Shown: positions 18,016 through 26,259, numbered from the stretch's first letter. The stretch: 64,000 nt of DNA from Kaiparowitsia implicata GSE-PSE-MK54-09C (GCA_019359435.1 JAHHHI010000083.1:1-64000); one strand, 5' to 3'. The notes: generated by a model from the letters alone, not told the origin. A program made the numbers and translations.

Positions 18016-18330
18016 CTAATACATGCTTTGGCAAAGCCCACCATCTACCTGCAGCATAACGCCGTTTATGAAGGATGCCGCCGGGGAGCAGAGAAACACC
18101 GCCATATGGGCAAACTCCTCGGGCATGCCCATGCGCCCCAGGGAAATGCTGCTGGTGATGCTGGCGATCGCCGCTTCCTTGGTTTCGTCGGTTTTGGTCA
18201 TGCGCGCCGCTAACAACTCCTCAATGCGGTCGGTATAGGTATAACCCGGCAAAATGCTGTTGACCCGACTGGCCTCTGGCCCCAGATCTTGACTGAAGGT
18301 TTTGATAAGGCCAAAGGCCAAGATTTGTCC
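18016..18330 (-). pseudogene. 5'-truncated short-chain dehydrogenase (SDR) remnant
   Basis: Only the C-terminal 100 or so residues of an SDR are present: GLIKTFSQDLGPEASRVNSILPG, GRMGMPEEFAHMAVFLCSP and the family-typical end INGVMLQVDGG. The Rossmann NAD(P)-binding half and the catalytic Tyr-Lys pair are missing. Upstream the frame runs into the AT-rich tandem repeat at 18331-18366 and then a stop. A full SDR is about 250 residues, so this is a dead fragment. The breakpoint coincides with the repeat, suggesting a deletion or insertion junction. Confidence 0.85.
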
Positions 18331-18366
18331 ATTTAAATTTGGGATTTCATTTAAATTTGGGATTTA
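18331..18366. repeat. 18-bp tandem repeat at the SDR breakpoint
   Basis: ATTTAAATTTGGGATTT followed by C (18331-18348), then the same followed by A (18349-18366). It marks the end of the SDR homology. Confidence 0.85.
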
Positions 18367-18692
18367 ACGGTGGAAGGCTCGCCCTGCAAGGGATGCAGCC
18401 TGAAATAGGTAGATAAATCTCTGCCTTGCGGTTGTGGCATTGCTGAGAATATGAGATAAAAATATAAAAAAATGTAAATGATTTTCATAAACATTCACGA
18501 AATTTAGTTTAGGGTTAAGTTCGGGATTCATAGTTTTAGGCGCGGGTTGCAGGGCTGAGACCACACATCAGAATGCAACGTGCCTTAAGCTAAATGGCAG
18601 TGAATTTCTCAGAATGGCGCATTTATGGCGTTAGTTCTGAACAAGGTTAGTTTTTTTGAGTTTAATTTGTTGTTGACGGTAGATATACGGTA
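18367..18692. other. AT-rich spacer upstream of frp
   Basis: 326 bp, clearly richer in A+T than the surroundings, consistent with a promoter region or foreign insertion remnant. No coding region is supported. Confidence 0.4.
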
Positions 18693-19022
18693 ATGATGTC
18701 AGTGAGTGATGTAACGTGGTCGCAGTCAGAACAGGCGATCGCCCGAAAAGCATTTGATATGGCCTATGAGCGAGAAATTGAGGCATTGCTGCAACAGGTG
18801 CAGCAGCGCGCAGGGGCGATCGCTCAACTCGACGATCTGTGGCAATTGCACGACTTTCTCAGCACCCAGCGGCACGAGATTGACGGCAAATATGACTATC
18901 GGTACTCGGTGCTGATTTTTGTCTTTGCCCGACTGATCAAAGAAGGCTGGCTTCAAGTGGATGAGCTAGAGGGGCTAGACACCGAAAAGCTAACCAAGAT
19001 GAAACTCATGTCACGGATGTAG
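18693..19022 (+). CDS. frp: Fluorescence recovery protein (FRP) family
   Basis: FRP speeds relaxation of photoactivated orange carotenoid protein (OCP) and its release from phycobilisomes, ending photoprotective quenching. The 109-residue length equals that of the studied Synechocystis FRP. The core DDLWQLHDFLSTQRHEIDGK has the functional Trp, His, Asp and Arg in the spacing W-x2-H-D-x5-R, followed by YDYRYSVLIFVFARLIKEG. It is all-helical and forms dimers in known members. OCP is normally next door; here the neighbours are a truncated SDR and a GST, and no OCP gene occurs in the window. Confidence 0.85.
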   Translation: MMSVSDVTWSQSEQAIARKAFDMAYEREIEALLQQVQQRAGAIAQLDDLWQLHDFLSTQRHEIDGKYDYRYSVLIFVFARLIKEGWLQVDELEGLDTEKLTKMKLMSRM

Positions 19023-19054
19023 ATGGGATGGCGGCCACTCCAAACACTCTTCCG

Positions 19055-19101
19055 TCAAGAATCATGCGGTATGAGTTTGACTCACGCCACATGATTCTTG
19101 A
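19055..19101. terminator. Long hairpin between frp and the GST gene
   Basis: TCAAGAATCATG (19055-19066) and CATGATTCTTGA (19090-19101) are perfect inverted copies, with an inner TGAGT/ACTCA pairing at 19072-19084. It lies between converging genes and probably ends transcription, although a T-run is absent. Confidence 0.6.
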
Positions 19102-19120
19102 GACCCAAGTTCTATCTTGC

Positions 19121-20341
19121 TCAGGCAGATCGGGTATAGCTTGTCGCAAAGAGAGCCGGATCTTGATCCCGCCGATGCCTTTGGGGAATGGGGGTGCCTT
19201 GGCCGTCGCCCACCAGAGCCGCTGTGGCCTCTAGGGCTTCTCGTAGGCGCTTGGCGGCATAAATGGACATGTCACGCGGGACATTAATGCGATCGCGCAA
19301 ATAACGCAGCGCTACATCTGCACCTGCAGGCGGCATACTTGCCTCCCCCGTCATCATGAACGACAGCGCACACCGCAACGCTTCGTCAATCAGCGCATCG
19401 TCTGCGGGATTGACGCGAATAATATTAGCGCGGTGCTTGAGCACGCGATAGAGCGCTTCCTGCCGCGAGGTTTCTGGCTCGGGATAGGCTACATCGGGTA
19501 GCCCAAACCACGGCCCTTGGTCGACTCTCGCCTGATTCTGCTGCGTTTGCGGCTCGCCATTCGCCCAACAGCCACCCATCTGCGGCGGCAGGTCGTGAGC
19601 ATGGGTATGAAAATCGCTCTGGGTGCCCCGATAGGTGACTCGGCTCTCCATGCCGTTAAACCAAGCGGCGAGATGAGGGTTCTCATCTCGCAGAGAATAG
19701 CCTTTGTAATAGTAAAGGCTGGCGTTCATGCGCTCTACATAGGGCGTAAAGATCACATCGGCGGTGCCAAACTCAGCCAAGAAATAAGGGCTCGGGGTGC
19801 TTGCCAGCGCCTGCTCCACCTGCTCAGCTACCGCCACAAATTGGGTGCGATTGCGTTGATCCTCTCGGGCAGAGGTGGTGGGATAGCACAGCCAGCCGCA
19901 CCAGGCGCGAAACAGCAAGCGCTCAAGCTGTCGCAGTGGCAGCACCGCCGGGTCGGTCATTCCCTGTCCTAGACTGCCAAAGGCGCTCTCTAGGGCCTGC
20001 AAAATGTCATCGCTTTCAGTAATCATGCGCCCGTCTAGCTCTAGCGCGGGCAACATGCCCGAGGGCACTTTGCGCGTGTACCAGCGCTCCTTTTCCCCAT
20101 AGCAAAACATCGTCACTTTTTCGATGCGGTAGGGAATCTGTTTTTCCTCAAGCCATAACCACACTTTTTGACAGTAGGGGCACCAGGCATGGTTATCGCG
20201 ATAGAGCGTGACTCGAACTGCGGACTCGGGCTGCCCAAATAGGCGCAGTCGAGCTTGGGCGTTGGTGGGGCCGTTGACCTGATCAACCGGCGTAGTCGTC
20301 AGGTTTTCAAGTTCAGTCCAACTCAGAGGGGCAATGGGCAT
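19121..20341 (-). CDS. Glutathione S-transferase family protein
   Basis: 406 residues from the ATG at 20341 ([20 protein letters not shown]). The N-terminal thioredoxin-like domain carries a glutaredoxin-like CPYC in [20 protein letters not shown], then the GST glutathione-site pattern [21 protein letters not shown]. The C-terminal helical GST domain ([26 protein letters not shown]) is extended by about 150 residues unlike classic GSTs, which have about 210. The layout matches a plant and cyanobacterial group of long GST-like proteins. Reaction unknown; the CxxC suggests thiol-disulfide chemistry. An upstream in-frame codon at 20437 would add 32 implausible residues. Confidence 0.86.
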   Translation of the reverse strand: MPIAPLSWTELENLTTTPVDQVNGPTNAQARLRLFGQPESAVRVTLYRDNHAWCPYCQKVWLWLEEKQIPYRIEKVTMFCYGEKERWYTRKVPSGMLPALELDGRMITESDDILQALESAFGSLGQGMTDPAVLPLRQLERLLFRAWCGWLCYPTTSAREDQRNRTQFVAVAEQVEQALASTPSPYFLAEFGTADVIFTPYVERMNASLYYYKGYSLRDENPHLAAWFNGMESRVTYRGTQSDFHTHAHDLPPQMGGCWANGEPQTQQNQARVDQGPWFGLPDVAYPEPETSRQEALYRVLKHRANIIRVNPADDALIDEALRCALSFMMTGEASMPPAGADVALRYLRDRINVPRDMSIYAAKRLREALEATAALVGDGQGTPIPQRHRRDQDPALFATSYTRSA

Positions 20342-20442
20342 AGGGGGCAGAATTTTGGTGGGTGCAAGCTTTATTCCAGCGTAGCCTATGGGTTGCAGTC
20401 GCGGAGGCGATCGCCCTTGACGGCCTAAGACCCACACAGTAT

Positions 20443-21615
20443 CTAGGGCGTCATAAGGTGGGTATAGAAGGCTAGTTGCTGCTGGGCTAGGGCGCGCTGG
20501 GTATAGTGCTGAAGAACGCGGTGGCGGCCCTGCTGGGCTAGGGTGTGGGCAAGCGTTGGGGACTGCATGAGCTGTTGCAGGCGATCGCTCAACTCTACGA
20601 CGCTCCCCTCGGGGAATATTAGCCCTGCGTCGCCAATCACGTGGGGAATTTCGCCAGAGTCGGAGCCAATGACAGGGATGCCACAGGCCATGGCTTCGAT
20701 CAGCACATGTCCGAACTGCTCTTGCCAGCCCGTGGCGGTTAGGGTTTTGGCATCTTTGGCAGTTTCGGACGGCAGCACTAGTGCCTGCATCAGGTTTAGG
20801 TAGCGGGGTACGTCGGCGTGGGGCACGCTGTCGATCCAGATGAGCCGATGCTGGATGTGATGGGCGATCGCCTCTTGGTCTACCTGAGCGCGAAACGGGC
20901 CGCGCCCTAGCAGCAGCAACCGCCAGGGCAGGTCAGGACACTGGGCCAGCGCTTGCACCAGCGTCAGCAGCCCTTTTTCGGGGACAAATCGGCCTACATA
21001 GCCCACGACGAATGTGTCGGGCAAAATCCCTAAGCTGGCGGCTAACTGCGGCTGGGGCTGGGGCCGAAAGCGATGCTCGTCTACGCCCAATTGCGGCAGC
21101 ACGGTCAGGTGCCCGGTGAAGCCGTGGGTTTGCAAAATTGAGGCTCCAGCCTGATTTCCGGCGATCGCCCCGTGACAGTGGCGCAGGTTAAAGGCTTCGA
21201 GCCATTGGGCGGGGGGCCTGAGTTGGTAGGGCAGGTTCCACCAGGTGAAGCAGACGAGCTTGGCCTGTAGCCCCAGCAGCCGATTCAGCAGGATCAGTTG
21301 GGCTAGGGCGAGCGATCGCGTGCCCTGCTCTACCTGAATGATGTGGGGACGCAATTGCCGCAGCAGCGGTATCAGCCCTTTGCCAAAGCACAGTAACCCC
21401 TGGTGGTTCTGGCTGATATGGCCCAGGGGCACCCGCTGAAACTGACCCTCGTCAAGCGGGGTACTCTGAATGGCTTGGGCTTGCACCCCGCCGGGTCGCC
21501 ATCGGCGGGGCACCCCAGCCACCACACGCCCGTCGGGCAATAGCGCTGCCATTTGCCGCAGCTTGTCGCAGTTGAGGCCAACAATGTAAGTGTGGCTAAT
21601 GACGAGAATTCGCAT
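20443..21615 (-). CDS. Glycosyltransferase family 4 (GT-B)
   Basis: A 390-residue GT-B glycosyltransferase from ATG 21615 ([23 protein letters not shown]). The C-terminal nucleotide-sugar domain has [22 protein letters not shown] and the EX7E element [21 protein letters not shown]. The acceptor and sugar are unknown; surface polysaccharide assembly is typical. Its first 20 bases overlap the end of the upstream GT2 gene, so the two are translationally coupled and probably act in one pathway. Confidence 0.92.
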   Translation of the reverse strand: MRILVISHTYIVGLNCDKLRQMAALLPDGRVVAGVPRRWRPGGVQAQAIQSTPLDEGQFQRVPLGHISQNHQGLLCFGKGLIPLLRQLRPHIIQVEQGTRSLALAQLILLNRLLGLQAKLVCFTWWNLPYQLRPPAQWLEAFNLRHCHGAIAGNQAGASILQTHGFTGHLTVLPQLGVDEHRFRPQPQPQLAASLGILPDTFVVGYVGRFVPEKGLLTLVQALAQCPDLPWRLLLLGRGPFRAQVDQEAIAHHIQHRLIWIDSVPHADVPRYLNLMQALVLPSETAKDAKTLTATGWQEQFGHVLIEAMACGIPVIGSDSGEIPHVIGDAGLIFPEGSVVELSDRLQQLMQSPTLAHTLAQQGRHRVLQHYTQRALAQQQLAFYTHLMTP

Positions 21616-22582
21616 TCTGGCGGCTGTCTTGGCGGCTATATTGCTGCCCATCATCCCAGCTCGATTGAAGCGCTAGCGCCAGCGCCCGCAGTGACCCCAG
21701 CAGATAAAAGCCCGCTCGGGCCAGCACTGTGAGGGGATGCCCGCTTTTGCAGCATGGGGCATGGCCCAGCACATGGCAATCAAACAGCCGGAGGGCAAAC
21801 CGCAGCTGCTGCGTGGGCGTCAGGTTCTTTAACGCCATCCACACATGGTGTTGGTAAAAGCTGATCTGGTATTGGGGCGATCGCACGGCCAGGGTATGGC
21901 AGCCGCCCGTGGCCTCGCCCCGGTGCCACAGCCGCGCCTCGGGGTCATACCAAATTTGCAGCCCGGTGCGCCGCAGTCGCAGGCACAAGTCTGACTCTTC
22001 GCGGATGGCGTGGCCGGTGAACCGCTCGTCGAACCAGAGCTGATGGTGGGTAAAGAGCGATCGCCGAAACGACATATTGCAGCCCCGCGTGGTAATCACC
22101 GCCTGGGGCTGAATGGTGCGGGCAAAGTCCAAATAATACCAGGCCACCCCCGGATCCATGGCTTGGGGGGGCAACAGGTGAATGGGCGGCTGTGGCAGCG
22201 GTGCATCGGCAGCGGCATCCAGCACGCGCCCTGCAACGGCTGCTGTTTCGGGGTGCTGGTAGTTGCGGGCATGCGCCCACAAAAACCCCGACGGCAGCAC
22301 CACATCATCATCAATAAAGACCACGACTTCGCCACAGGCTCGACGAATGCCATAGTTGCGCGCAGCGGGCAGATTGGCCCACTCCACCCGAAACCAGCGA
22401 ATGTCGCCCGCCTCGTGACACTTTTGCAGATAGGCTTCGGTTTCAACCTCGTGCTGTGGGGTTTGATCGACCACCAGCACTTCTAAGTGGGGATAGTCTT
22501 GCTCTAGCAAACTCGCCAAAGTCTGCCGCAGCACCGCCTCGCGCTGATAGGTGGGAATGATAACCGATAGGAAAACTGACAT
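21596..22582 (-). CDS. Glycosyltransferase family 2 (GT-A)
   Basis: A 328-residue GT-A enzyme from ATG 22582 (MSVFLSVIIPTYQREAVLRQTL). Visible are the nucleotide-binding start, the metal-binding DxD as VVFIDDDVVLPS (about 96), and an acceptor-side region RGCNMSFRRSLFTHHQLWFDERF with a likely catalytic acidic residue in IREESDLCLRLRRTG. It is followed by the overlapping GT4 gene. Together they look like a small sugar-transfer operon for an exopolysaccharide or glycolipid. An extra 12 codons upstream are possible but unlike the family. Confidence 0.92.
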   Translation of the reverse strand: MSVFLSVIIPTYQREAVLRQTLASLLEQDYPHLEVLVVDQTPQHEVETEAYLQKCHEAGDIRWFRVEWANLPAARNYGIRRACGEVVVFIDDDVVLPSGFLWAHARNYQHPETAAVAGRVLDAAADAPLPQPPIHLLPPQAMDPGVAWYYLDFARTIQPQAVITTRGCNMSFRRSLFTHHQLWFDERFTGHAIREESDLCLRLRRTGLQIWYDPEARLWHRGEATGGCHTLAVRSPQYQISFYQHHVWMALKNLTPTQQLRFALRLFDCHVLGHAPCCKSGHPLTVLARAGFYLLGSLRALALALQSSWDDGQQYSRQDSRQNANSRH

Positions 22583-22859
22583 GGTATTAGGCTGAGTGCA
22601 TAGCACTAAGATTCCCAAGATTGAGTCCTATGGGTGTAAGGGTTCCTACGCGAGTCAGCGCAGCGCCCTACAGGGTAAGCCTTTCAAACACCCCTATCCT
22701 ACAGGGACAGAGATGGTTTGTCGTACGCCAGATACTAGGGAAGCCAGTTTTGGCCCAGGTGATGCATGTCGGTGTTAACACTAACGGAAAATACTTTTCT
22801 CTAGTGGTTAGCGGTCGCAGCTCCGGTAGGGTGGACGTTGCCTATCCGTGGAGAAGTGG

Positions 22860-22960
22860 GCGATCGCCCTAATGCAACCTGCTGAACTTGCCTAGTTTTA
22901 CGGAAGATTGGGCTAACTGGGGAATCTTAAATTTGATAGTGTGCATTGCCCACTCTACTT
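22860..22960. repeat. Dispersed repeat R1, copy 1 (about 100 bp)
   Basis: Begins with HIP1 followed by AATGCAACCTGCTGAACTTG and contains GAAGATTGGGCTAACT and TTAAATTTGATA. A second copy is at 25189-25290. A GTGGGCACTGCCCAC-type palindrome follows at about 22985-23000. Confidence 0.8.
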
Positions 22961-23020
22961 ACTGGGGCAGCTTAATTTTAATGGTGGGCACTGCCCACCC
23001 TACTTACCTACTAAGGATTT

Positions 23021-24254
23021 TTAGTCGTCAACCGTGAACATTGTAAGGTAGCCTTCTAAACAATCTGCTTGTACTTCAAAGACTCCTTCACGGCGCTCAA
23101 AAGCCCATGCATAGAAGTGCAGGTCGTTGACCCAATGAACCGCAGTAGGCAGGTCAACCTGTGCAAAACACTCCTCAATCGATAACTTTTGAGGAAACTT
23201 TAGTATAGTGCGGTTCCAACGATTGAAACGATCTGTGCCTTCACCCTCTTCTTCTAAGCAAAACCAATCTAAATCAACTTCACCCGTCTGGAACAACGCT
23301 TGTTGTATCGACAAAATAAAGAGGTTATACATTTGAAAATGAGCTAGATTGTCGAACTTATCCTTTGCATAAAGACCAGCATAAACCGATCCAGGACTGT
23401 CTAGAAAAGGTGATGAGCAGGCTGTGCACTTGATTGGCATGGCATACTCAGGCCCAATTTGTATGAACTCAGCCCACTTCTTCTTGATAATTTTGTCTGA
23501 CCAAAAATTTGTACGAAAGCCGTATTGCGAGGCTATGACTTGCGATATCTTATGATCTGATGACTTTGATTTATCCGACAGATTTTCAGTATTATAGTTT
23601 TGGCCTAAATCGTTATAAATAATCAATTGTGCGGGTTCAGGTGAAGCAAGCTGGGCAGACAAATGTGTGGGATCATATGAAGAAACCTGGAATGTCGTAA
23701 CATCCCTGCCCTTATCCTCGTCTATCGTGGTTTCTGGGCGAATTTCTCCTGGTAGTACTCCTTGTATTTCTAATTGTTGAAGGTGTTCTGAGGATTGGCT
23801 CTGATTCAGGAGCAAGGTCATTTCCCTATTCTTGATGAATAGAGATAGTATCTCTTCGTTGCTGAAAAATGTATTGTATGAGCGATCACCCTTTGAGCGA
23901 TTACAGCTTTTGCAGAGTAGGATAGCATTATTTACCAAGTAACCATCTTTGTGCCTCAGAGCGAAATTACCGCCTTCATTCTTGCTCAAAAAAAATGATC
24001 TAACTCATAACCATTGTCTGACTTGAGACATTTAGCACATTGATTCTGATACACGTTGAAAAGAGCGAGTGCATGCTTTTTTTGTACTCACTTTCTCGCT
24101 TATTTCCTCGCTTGTAATCTTCTCTACTGATAATGTAATCTTCTCTATTTGTGCTGATAAGAACCTCGCTTAATTTCTTATAGTATTCTTCTTGTGATCG
24201 CCGAGCATCTTGCTCAGCTTGAATAACCTGAGTTCGGGATAAGCTCAAAGCCTT
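23021..24254 (-). pseudogene. HNH endonuclease gene broken by two frameshifts
   Basis: Conceptual translation gives an N-terminal charged region (SRTQVIQAEQDARRSQEEYY), an HNH domain, and a C-terminal domain of about 250 residues of unknown type. The HNH core is split over frames: NQCAKCLKSDNGYELDHFF in one frame, then LSKNEGGNFALRHKDGYLVN and LLCKSCNRSKGDRSY in another. The break lies in a run of eight T (minus strand, near 23991-23998), one short of an open frame. A second shift near 24057-24060 (four T) separates the N-terminal part. Intact, it would be a nuclease with two zinc-binding CxxC pairs. Its 5' end merges with the palindrome at 24231-24342. Confidence 0.8.
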
Positions 24255-24342
24255 AATGTGCCGTGCGCGTCGCGCACGGCACATTAAGGCTTTTGGGGCA
24301 TCGCGCGTCGCGCGATGCCCCAAAAGCCTCTTAACCCGAACT
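24231..24342. repeat. 112-bp palindromic element: two long hairpins within an outer stem
   Basis: The outer arms AGTTCGGGATAAG (24231-24243) and CTTAACCCGAACT (24330-24342) pair with one mismatch. Inside are a 47-base palindrome (24247-24293, 23-bp perfect arms around one T) and a second palindrome (24287-24329, 21-bp perfect arms around one T). The two share AGGCTTT, so only one can form fully at a time. A decayed relative of the first hairpin lies at 48767-48803. It is probably a REP/MITE-like element. Confidence 0.85.
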
Positions 24343-24515
24343 GACGTTGAATACGTCGTTGTTCAAAAGTACCCATCTGGACAGAAAACTAATATGTTAC
24401 AAAATTCAATTTACAAATCCCGGTGGATGAAGTTCGTAGAATGTGTTGGCAATAGCGTAACGCATCAAATTCTTACACAGCATGGATTACGCTTGGCTAA
24501 TCCAGCCTACGGCTA

Positions 24516-24767
24516 CTACGGTTGATCGGGGTCTTGGTTTTTGAGAATATTGCCAAGATAGAGATAAACGAAGGTTTCGGCGGCCTCGCCGTTTAAGTCT
24601 TTTAGAGCTTCTACAATATCTGCCACCGTTTCCGCCGTTGGGTCGCGTTCTTCGTGGAACCATTTATAGACAGCCGATCGCTTCAAACCCATCTTCACGG
24701 CAAGGCTGTTTTGGCTAATGTCGTACTGCGTAAGGACTTCCCGTAGCGCTTTCCCTGCTCTTCCCAT
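24516..24767 (-). CDS. XRE-family repressor, module copy A
   Basis: 83 residues from the start at 24767 (MGRAGKALREVLTQYDISQN). The XRE helix-turn-helix spans SQNSLAVKMGLKRSAVYKWF and is followed by RDPTAETVADIVEALKDLN and a helical tail (AETFVYLYLGNIL). A start further upstream would run through the operator at 24802-24872 and is unlikely. It is divergent from the 82-residue protein gene at 24887 and paralogous to the regulator at 28060-28308. About 46 of 79 positions match by hand, and the recognition helix differs (KRSAVYKW against ERTNVYRW). It probably represses itself and its divergent partner. Confidence 0.85.
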   Translation of the reverse strand: MGRAGKALREVLTQYDISQNSLAVKMGLKRSAVYKWFHEERDPTAETVADIVEALKDLNGEAAETFVYLYLGNILKNQDPDQP

Positions 24768-24801
24768 GTCCCCATCGTCCCAAAGGAACATGGGATCGTA
24801 A

Positions 24802-24872
24802 ATGTAATCGCATAAGATGACATTCTCTGGATAGGTGCTGTATGATGCGCTTGTCATCTTAAGCGATTACAT
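24802..24872. promoter_or_regulatory. Operator/promoter of module A: 21-bp inverted repeat overlapping a promoter
   Basis: Arms 24802-24822 and 24852-24872 (ATGTAATCGC..TAAGATGACA) are inverted copies with one mismatch at their centre, 29 bp apart. A -35-like ATGACA (24817-24822) and a -10 TATGAT (24841-24846), 18 bp apart, lie across the left arm and spacer. The right arm covers the predicted start of transcription of the 82-aa gene. The placement suits repression by the divergent XRE protein. Confidence 0.72.
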
Positions 24873-24886
24873 CGAAGGAGCCTTCC

Positions 24887-25135
24887 ATGCCGCAAGCGTT
24901 CATCCCTTCAGTCCTGGCTGATCCCGCACTGCACGTCACCATCGAGCCTGCTGCCAAGCCGGGACAGGAAGTGATTCGCATCTTAGTGATTGGCAGCGTC
25001 CACGGTGTAGAGCGCATCGTCCATGAACTCTACCGCCTCGGCTTTGCCGAAGTGCCCGAATGGAGCAAGCCCCAGCCCACCGGGCGCATCAACGAAATTA
25101 TGCGGGTGCTGACTCGTTATGTCGTGGTGAAGTAG
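24887..25135 (+). CDS. 82-residue protein of unknown function, module copy A
   Basis: Starts MPQAFIPSVLADPALHVTIE with AAGGAG 6 bases upstream of the ATG, and continues VIRILVIGSVHGVERIVHELYRLGFAEVPEW to RVLTRYVVVK. I do not recognise a characterised domain; the alternation of beta-like (VIRILVIGS) and helical (GVERIVHELYRLG) stretches suggests a small alpha/beta fold. It is 77/82 identical to the product of 28422-28670. Each copy is divergent from its own XRE regulator, which suggests a two-gene functional unit, possibly toxin-antitoxin-like or a regulatory pair. Confidence 0.82.
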   Translation: MPQAFIPSVLADPALHVTIEPAAKPGQEVIRILVIGSVHGVERIVHELYRLGFAEVPEWSKPQPTGRINEIMRVLTRYVVVK

Positions 25136-25188
25136 TGAACTATAGCCGTGCCAGCCTGCGCTTGGGGGCGATGATGACTGCTTAGGGG

Positions 25189-25290
25189 CGATCGCCCAAT
25201 GCAACCTGCTGAACTTGCCTGATTTCAAGGAAGATTGGGCTAACTAGAGCAGCTTAAATTTGATAACGGGTAATGTCTACTCTATTTAGT
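25189..25290. repeat. Dispersed repeat R1, copy 2
   Basis: Matches 22860-22960 in the same orientation (HIP1, AATGCAACCTGCTGAACTTG, AAGATTGGGCTAACT, TTAAATTTGATA). The two copies bracket the HNH pseudogene and module A. Confidence 0.8.
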
Positions 25291-25628
25291 CAGCCTGATG
25301 ACTTTCAATAATTTGGCAAATGGTTCTATCTGAAATGTCGCCTTGATCAGACTTAGAGTAGATAGTTACCAGAATTATCTTGACTTTGGTCTTGAGGTAG
25401 TAGATGACCCGGTAGCCGCCGCTTTTACCCCGTTGGGCATCGGTGTTTCTAAGCCGTACCTTAAGCAATGCCCGAGATTTAGTCGCCGGGGCAATCTCCA
25501 GCCTGTAGTTGAGCTAGCAGAGGCTCTAGGTCTGAGCGAATGTGGCGATAGCGCTTGGCCAAGGCGCGGAGGTTGCGCTTGAAGTCTGACGAAACCTCAA
25601 GCGCAATGAGTGGAGACTCACTCGGCAT
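25286..25628 (-). pseudogene. Decayed RelE/ParE-superfamily toxin
   Basis: From ATG 25628 the frame reads MPSESPLIALEVSSDFKRNL to LQAGDCPGD, where a TAA (25479-25481) replaces a sense codon. After a frame change the C-terminal half continues KVRLRNTDAQRGKSGGYRVI YYLKTKVKIILVTIYSKSD, typical of RelE/HigB-like mRNA interferases (GKSGGYRVIYY core). A stop plus a frameshift make it non-functional. The ATG overlaps the stop of the antitoxin gene, as in intact toxin-antitoxin operons. Confidence 0.83.
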
Positions 25629-25833
25629 CAATGCCGTCCCACAGATCGGAGAGGGGAATGGTTTGGCCGGTCATGGCTTCGTGCCAGCCCTGGCGAAAGC
25701 TTTCTTCGGCGCTTTTGAGGGTGACGCTTTCGCGAAAGAGCCGCACAATTTGCAACAGGTTGGGCAGGTACTCGGGAGGCGTTTGCTCAATCTCTTGTAT
25801 TACGGCGTCGAGCACAACGTTGGTTGAAGCCAT
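25618..25833 (-). CDS. Antitoxin partner of the decayed RelE-type toxin
   Basis: 71 residues from ATG 25833 (MASTNVVLDAVIQEIEQTPP). The small acidic helical protein ends DLWDGIDAE, and its TGA lies downstream of, and overlaps, the toxin start. Order (antitoxin then toxin) and overlap are those of RelBE/HigBA-like pairs. Proteins beginning with this type of helix and ending in an acidic tail are common cyanobacterial antitoxins. The frame is intact although the toxin is broken. Up to 11 extra N-terminal codons are possible. Confidence 0.7.
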   Translation of the reverse strand: MASTNVVLDAVIQEIEQTPPEYLPNLLQIVRLFRESVTLKSAEESFRQGWHEAMTGQTIPLSDLWDGIDAE

Positions 25834-25902
25834 GGGGTTACCTGCGGTCATGGGGTTTGGGCGCACTACTCTCTTTAGTGTAGCCCTAGCGAAGGATCTC
25901 TC

Positions 25903-26259
25903 TCAGGCTGGTTGCTTTTGGCGGTTATAGAGCACAATGCCTTCGGTGAGCACCTGGTGGGCAAAGCTGCCGGGCACCTGTTGCCACTCTTTGATTGTCT
26001 GGGCTGAGCGAACGACAACATCAATGGGTTCGGCGTAGTCTTGGGCTAGCATTTTGATGATGGGCGCACTGCGCTGGCCCAGCGGGGCGCGGGTTTTTGT
26101 GACGATGAGGAGGGTTAGGTCGCTGTGGGGGTGGGCTTCGCCACGGGCATAGCTGCCAAAGAGAATAATTTCCTCTGGGTTGAAGCGATCGGCGATGCGT
26201 TCACGAAGTGTCTCAGAATGAAAATCGGCGATTTTCTGAATGGTGGCTTGGGAGGGCAT
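25903..26259 (-). CDS. MNT-type nucleotidyltransferase-domain protein
   Basis: A 118-residue minimal nucleotidyltransferase. The signature IILFGSYARGEAHPHSDLTL lies at about 32-51. The family pattern is GSxxxG..SDxD; here the second metal-binding Asp is Thr (SDLT), so catalysis is doubtful. Such proteins are the antitoxin half of HEPN-MNT systems, where they usually adenylylate the HEPN toxin. No HEPN gene is adjacent; the next gene downstream is the RelE-type pair, 70 bp away. It may be an orphan remnant. Confidence 0.82.
   Translation of the reverse strand: MPSQATIQKIADFHSETLRERIADRFNPEEIILFGSYARGEAHPHSDLTLLIVTKTRAPLGQRSAPIIKMLAQDYAEPIDVVVRSAQTIKEWQQVPGSFAHQVLTEGIVLYNRQKQPA

Noticed and set aside
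22621-22872. An 83-codon plus-strand frame downstream of the GT2 start
   Set aside because: Lies in repeat-rich spacer, no domain or ribosome binding site, and ends in a HIP1-derived peptide.
23989-24000. Programmed frameshifting at the T-run of the HNH gene
   Set aside because: A second independent frame change lies upstream and there is no stimulatory structure at the right distance; decay is simpler.
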